Assembly: GCA_964020085.1 (NCBI GenBank)
Contig: OZ026598.1
Coordinates: 23,453,650-23,517,649 of the forward strand
DNA: 64,000 bases
Direction: 5' to 3'
Origin: Micromussa lordhowensis
Taxonomy: Eukaryota; Cnidaria; Anthozoa; Scleractinia; Lobophylliidae
This document shows, piece after piece, positions 59,295 through 64,000 of the stretch. How positions within the stretch are numbered: the first letter of the stretch is position 1; every line of letters begins with the position of its first letter. A program made the translations under genes and the position numbers. The notes under the pieces were generated by a model. It saw nothing but the letters and a program-made list of their open reading frames with translations. It ran no database searches and had not been told where the DNA came from.

Positions 59295-59520
59295 GCATTC
59301 TTTCTAAACTCCATTATTTCTTAAGTACGTAAACACTACTTAGCATGTGTTATGCTTTAGTTGAGCCTTTTTAAAATTATTGCATAATTGCTTGGGGTAA
59401 TGCCTACCAGACAACTTCGCAACCTTTATTTATTTTACAGAAGAAAGCCTTAAGGCAGTTGCACCGGCAAATTTTGCCAAATTTGATGAAAAAGTGTGCT
59501 CATGATTTCTTTCAAAATAT
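59291..59520 (+). pseudogene. LINE reverse transcriptase, 3' half, split by giant element
   Basis: The reading starts IGILSKLHYFLST and, after a frame change, gives NYCIIAWGNAYQTTSQPLFI and LQKKALRQL. This is the thumb region that follows directly on the LINE half ending at 22586. Joining the sequence around the ATAG repeat gives continuous RT reading except for the missing A. It is therefore the other half of the same copy, displaced by 36.7 kb. Confidence 0.88.
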
Positions 59521-60097
59521 TAAAGCTCGTTCTTTTAATTTTTTTTAGAGAAAATAGTTTATGCACTGAACTAACCGGTTTTGAAGTCAGTATCACACCA
59601 CATTGTTACATTATCAAATTGCATGGTGGACCCCTGGTGTGTTGTGAATTCAGTTTTTTGCATTTTGGTTGGCGCACGTAATAACATTTCTCGTTTTTTT
59701 ACACAGGTATCACTTTATGACCACAAAACCTAAAATGATTGCCTTAGAAAATGAGAAATTTTGACTGATCTAGGCTGACTTTAGTAAAGTATTAACAAAT
59801 TTGTCTCGAGACGATAGATTTCATTTTCCAAGCCAATGATTTACTGTCAATAGTTGCTAAAGCGTTGTCCCAAATATTTCACCAAAAAATGAACACACAT
59901 ATAAGAAAAATGATTTTTTAGGAGTCATTTCCATCAGAGAGCAGAAAAGGCTGATGAAATTACCTGAGAAAGTCGGCGGAATAAAGCAATTTTGGGTGAA
60001 ATCACTACATTTCTCAATTCTCCACCATATTGGAAAATTTTCCGCTGCTCATGTATCAGAAGGCTGAAAATTACCCTTTGTTCGTCCATTGACAAGG
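59521..60097. other. No gene recognised
   Basis: The start may be the decayed LINE 3' end. The remainder is AT-rich and has a weak minus-strand ORF (59934-60122) without motifs. Confidence 0.35.
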
Positions 60098-62726
60098 ATG
60101 CCATTGCCACGTGAAACTTCATCGAAAAAAAAAAGGAAGATAATTTGTCACCTGGGAAGAAGCAATATCACAACTTCCAGCATGTGTTAGATATGATCAA
60201 AGAAATAGGTCTTGACCTGTGTTTCTTAAACTCTTCAGAGTCATCGCAAAGTGAAGGAGAAGCATCTGGGTGTGAAGGTAAAGGTAAGGCAAAGTCTGCA
60301 TAAGAGCCAAGCTTATCCCGGTTTCCCTAGCATGAAGCCACTAGGAATAATTCTACTCCCCCCTGGATGGGATGCCAGTCCATCACAGGGCTACCCCCAG
60401 CATTAAATTTGCCGGTACCCATTTATACACCTGGGTGGTGAGAGGCACCGTGAGAGTAAAGTGTCTTGCCTAAGAACACAACACAATGTCCCAGGCCGGG
60501 GCTCGAACCCGGAGCACTCGCTCCGGAGTAGAGCGCACTAACCATGAGGCCACCGCGCCTCCCACATCTGGGTATGAAGAAAACCTATTAATAGCACGTA
60601 ACCTGTCATTCATAGCCAAAATGCTGAAGCAAAATTTTATTTATGCTCACCAAACGATATTAAAACCGTTCTAAGCCTCGAGTACCCTACCATTTGGAAG
60701 CTCTGAGGCCTGGCTTCGTAGCTCTGGTAAGTGGTTTTGCGGCATGGGTAATTAAGAAGGATTCCGCTCAAAGTTTGAGCAATAAGTGCAAAAATGTTTT
60801 ACTAAAAATCTACTCATAGCACGGCAACTTTTGGAATACTAACGAGAACAACTCACTTTATTACATTTCTCTAAGTGACTCCGTGATTAAATTCTCAAGC
60901 TTTCTCGAGAAACTTAATGCCAAACATCGTAAGAATGCTTAAAGCGTGTGTTATTGTTAACTGAAGCGAAACTTCTCTTTACGTGAAATATGGACAACTT
61001 CAAGTTCAATTTTTCAAGTTCAATCACGGGGGTTAGCTTGAGAACTTAAGTCTCGATAAGTTCTTATTAACTGGATTCAAAACAATAATAAGGCACAAGG
61101 TTTTTCTGGTAACTTAATTTTTTGCCATTATTGCTTGAATGTTGTGAGGCATAATATCAGATGTGCAACAAACAGTTCCTGATCAGGACAAATCTATATA
61201 CATATCTAAATCGAAATTGTTTGACATATTAACTTTCTCAGGAGATGGTCATGGAGGACCTGGCTGGGCGGAAAGCTTTGTATCAGGAACTCAGAAAGAT
61301 GGCCATTTGTTTTTCCATTCAGGTATCTCTAATTGCCTTTCAATTAGCTGTATACTTACAAGGGGTCCATTTCTCGAAAGCCCTGGAAACGGGCCCAAAA
61401 TCATATTTTGAAATCAAAGTCTCAAGAAAAGTAGGGTGTGTTCTGACCTCTAATGAAGTCTGATCTGTTCCTTTAGCTGATAACGTTATTGTACCATTTT
61501 AAAAACTTTTGAAACTCCCATCCTTAATGGAAAACAAAACAGCTTAAAGGGCCCAGCAATTACTAGGCGGGTGCTTCAAGAAACGGGCCTCAGGCCCGGT
61601 CAGGGAGTAGGAAGAGGGGCGGTGGGATACCAATTTGCACAGTTTTTTTCCCAAAAAGATAACAGTACCTTAAAATTGTAAAACATGCGATACTTAATAC
61701 CTAAAGTTATTTTGAAGCATTCAATACATGGCTGTACTCCATATACCTAAACTTCAGGAAGAACCAGCTACATGTTACCCTTATTGTAACATAAAAATAC
61801 CATATATCTGAATTAAAACAGCCCTAGATACCACATACCCAAAACCCCTGGCCGGGCCTGACTTATACAATCTAGAGTTCTATTTTGTATTTGCCGTAAG
61901 GTGCTTAACCAGTTCTCTTAGCAATGTTTCTCCAACTCTACTCAGGATAGTTCATTTCTTGTTGATAAAGTTCTATTTAATTTCTATGTTGACCTATTTA
62001 TATGAAAATGTATTGTATTGAAACAATTGAATTTGAAATTCCTTTTTTCACCCTATTTAAATTATAGGCGACTCTGAGGACTTAGATGCCATTTGGAGTG
62101 ATTCTCTTGATGCCACTATCAATGATAGGTTTAATCTGTGGATGAAAGAGAGTAAAGAAACTAAGGGAGATGTTGATCCTGTCTCTGGCTTCAGGTCAGG
62201 ACTTCAGAAATCCTTTAACAGACCATTGTCAGAGTTAAAGCCTCTTGTCCCATCAATCTCCTTGGCAAGGACAACAATATGCATAAATCATGGCCTATCT
62301 CGTATCATAGAGAAGCTCTTGACATTAACTGTGACAAGTGCTGGTAGGCTAGCTTCAGAGGCGTCAGCAGAGGAGCATCTTTCAGCCATTTCACATCTAA
62401 CAAAGAATATTCAGTCGAGGGGCGTGAGAGGAGGCACTTTTAATCAAAACTCTAAAACAGACACAACCTTGACTGACTCACCCCTCTGTTCTTCCGTTAA
62501 ACTTGCTCAACCAAATTGTTCAATGAAATGCCCGCAAAAAATATATGTTCTTGACATGCTGCTTCTTCTCAGGTTTAAACAGGATGGTTCTGTTGACGAC
62601 ATAACTTTAAACACATCGCATGCTTTGGTAATAATCAGTTTCTCTGATTATGGTGGTGACCATTACTCTCCTCTTCTGGAGAATGTTTCCAGTACCAGCA
62701 TCTTTCCAGAGAAACTTCCACCTTGA
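60098..62726 (+). CDS. Unknown gene, three candidate exons, SINE-interrupted
   Basis: Candidate exons: 60098-60277 (ATG, MPLPRETSSKKK; one A missing in the ten-A run at 60125 to reach the frame EDNLSPGKKQYHNFQHVLDM), 61242-61322 (DGHGGPGWAESFVSG) and 62068-62726 (DSEDLDAIWSDSLD to the stop). Phases agree across all three, and the last exon is open for 219 codons. The family is not recognised; the last exon has a helical, Ser/Thr-rich composition without clear motifs. The donor ending exon 1 (GAAG/GTAAAG) lies at the SINE junction. Without the SINE, exon 1 would run on as GYEENLLIARNLSFIAKMLK to a TAA at about 60674. The true gene structure is uncertain. Confidence 0.4.
60278..60564 (-). mobile_element. 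tRNA-derived SINE inserted in an exon
   Basis: The minus strand reads GGGAGGCGCGGTGGCCTCAT, A-box TGGTTAGTGCGC, B-box GGTTCGAGCCC and the same body as the SINE at 61-355. The 15-bp flanking repeats are CATCTGGGTGTGAAG (60263-60277) and CATCTGGGTATGAAG (60565-60579), one mismatch. Confidence 0.88.
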
Positions 62727-63066
62727 CTCCAGGAAAAGATGGGATGGCCTGCAGAGCAAATCACCTGGTTTGAGTTGGAATCGGAAATTTATTATCAGCT
62801 GTTTTACATGATGTGCTGTTTTTTTAAATTTTATACGCTGTCTTTCTAAATGAAAACATGAAAACCCAGATGATTTTGCGAACATGACAAGCAAACACGG
62901 ATATCAAAGCCCTCAAGTGCAAAATCGGTGAAAATTCAGCCTTTCCTCCAAGGCAAAACTGTATAGCATCGCCTACCACCGCCTTCTTTGCTAATTTTCT
63001 TACAGCTAATGACCATGCATATTCCTGTTTCCCTCAGGATTGCTCGAATGGATCCAGACCCAGTCC
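62727..63066. other. No gene recognised
   Basis: Downstream of the last exon of the unknown gene. Nothing supported. Confidence 0.4.
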
Positions 63067-63070
63067 TTAA

Positions 63071-63366
63071 AGGGACACAGTCCGCTTTGTGACTGCGTTG
63101 ACCTGGACGCTAGCTTTTCTCACTTTGAAAAAAGTTTACCTCAACCTGAAATCAAAGTTCATGCAGAAATCCGCTTTATTTTCTGCAGTATTTGCTTGAT
63201 TTTCAACCGTTTACTGAAAAATCTGTTTTTGAGTGTCCTTTTGCTTATCCTATGATATTATTTTTATCATATCTGGTTAAAAACAGCATTTATCGCGTCT
63301 CTGTTACATGCAAATTAGCAATTGAATGGTATGTAATGCGCATGTGTACCAGCTGACTGTGTCCCT
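63071..63366. mobile_element. TTAA-flanked MITE
   Basis: Terminal inverted repeats AGGGACACAGTC and GACTGTGTCCCT, with TTAA on both sides (63067-63070, 63367-63370). A TTAA duplication fits piggyBac- or Kolobok-mobilised elements. The ORF inside (63040-63255) is incidental. Confidence 0.8.
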
Positions 63367-63370
63367 TTAA

Positions 63371-64000
63371 AGAAGGCAGAGTGAAAGAATCCAGGAGCGA
63401 GGGGGACTATTCATTTGGCGTTACTGATCACGATATCAGCAAGTACATACAACATGCTGACCTCTTTCACAGCCTTTTTGTTTTTAGATTTGATAAGGAA
63501 AACCTAACCCCATACATGATGACGTTCATCATTTAAAAGTGTCATGAGAGGTTCGACTGAAGGTAAATTCATTTGATACTGTCAAGTTGAGTTCAATTAA
63601 CCATTAACTTAAAAATTGCTTTTCAGAAGGAAAAATGCGCTTGTAGAGGTGTGCGATGACGGTATCAGAATAAATGTAGATTTAAATTTATAATCATTAA
63701 AAGCGTTCACATTGGCGATGAGGTGAGAATGCAATTAAGAAATGTTAAATGTACATGTTGTAGTTTAAAGTAAAATTCAAGTCAAACTGATTTCAAACTA
63801 GTTTCAATTTCTAATTTGCCTTTGTTCCAGATGTATTACCATAATCCTTAAATAAGGGAAAATACAAATCAAACTCATAGCATGAACTGACTATTTTGAC
63901 CTATAATTTTTTTCTACAACATAACCTTTGGCACATTTTTGAGCTTGAATAATAAACATTTCAAGGATAGGAAACACTCCTGTAAGTTTATGGACCTTGA
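63371..64000. other. No gene recognised
   Basis: AT-rich end of the window, no motif or repeat recognised. Confidence 0.4.

Overview
The window is animal nuclear DNA: genes are split by GT-AG introns and the sequence is full of transposons. The mix of families (Kolobok-like and DUF7869-type proteins, a P2X7-type C-terminal domain protein, BEL/Pao, CR1/jockey-like LINEs, tRNA-derived SINEs, many MITEs) suggests a cnidarian, most likely a stony coral. That assignment is inference; no species marker is present. There is one assembly gap (200 N at 7501-7700). Several single-base frame breaks fall in A-runs, so some apparent pseudogenes may be sequencing errors.

Layout. 1-7500: a tRNA-derived SINE, a decayed BEL/Pao element, a broken gene with a UBX-like C-terminal region, a decayed LINE and a minisatellite that runs into the gap. 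7701-13529: ten exons of a Kolobok-like transposase gene whose 5' end is lost in the gap. 14255-15368: a complete three-exon gene for a 300-residue protein with a cysteine-rich module and a P2X7 C-terminal ('ballast')-like domain. 15670-16910: a LINE ORF1 whose 5' end cuts a CACTA/TNP2-like exon. 18074-19127: a DDE_Tnp_4-like remnant interrupted by a tRNA/SINE fold-back structure.

22591-59290 is the main discovery. A 36.7-kb DNA element has inserted into a LINE reverse transcriptase: the LINE frame stops at 22590 and resumes at 59291, with a 4-bp ATAG duplication. Both ends start 5'-AACAGCATTCAG. The terminal inverted repeats are about 6 kb long, and each holds about 22 copies of a 53-bp satellite built on a 17-bp palindrome. 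The 18-kb core carries two divergent multi-exon genes that share a short intergenic region. One encodes a 722-residue DUF7869-type, probably RNase H-like, transposase (36574-43374, minus). The other encodes a roughly 540-residue coiled-coil protein with NLS-like repeats, partly on duplicated micro-exons (43509-53501, plus). A nearly intact BEL/Pao retrotransposon with near-identical LTRs is nested in the left satellite; without it the element is about 30.7 kb. I know of no named family with this architecture.

59291-64000: the other half of the split LINE, a small unknown gene broken by a SINE, and a TTAA-flanked MITE.
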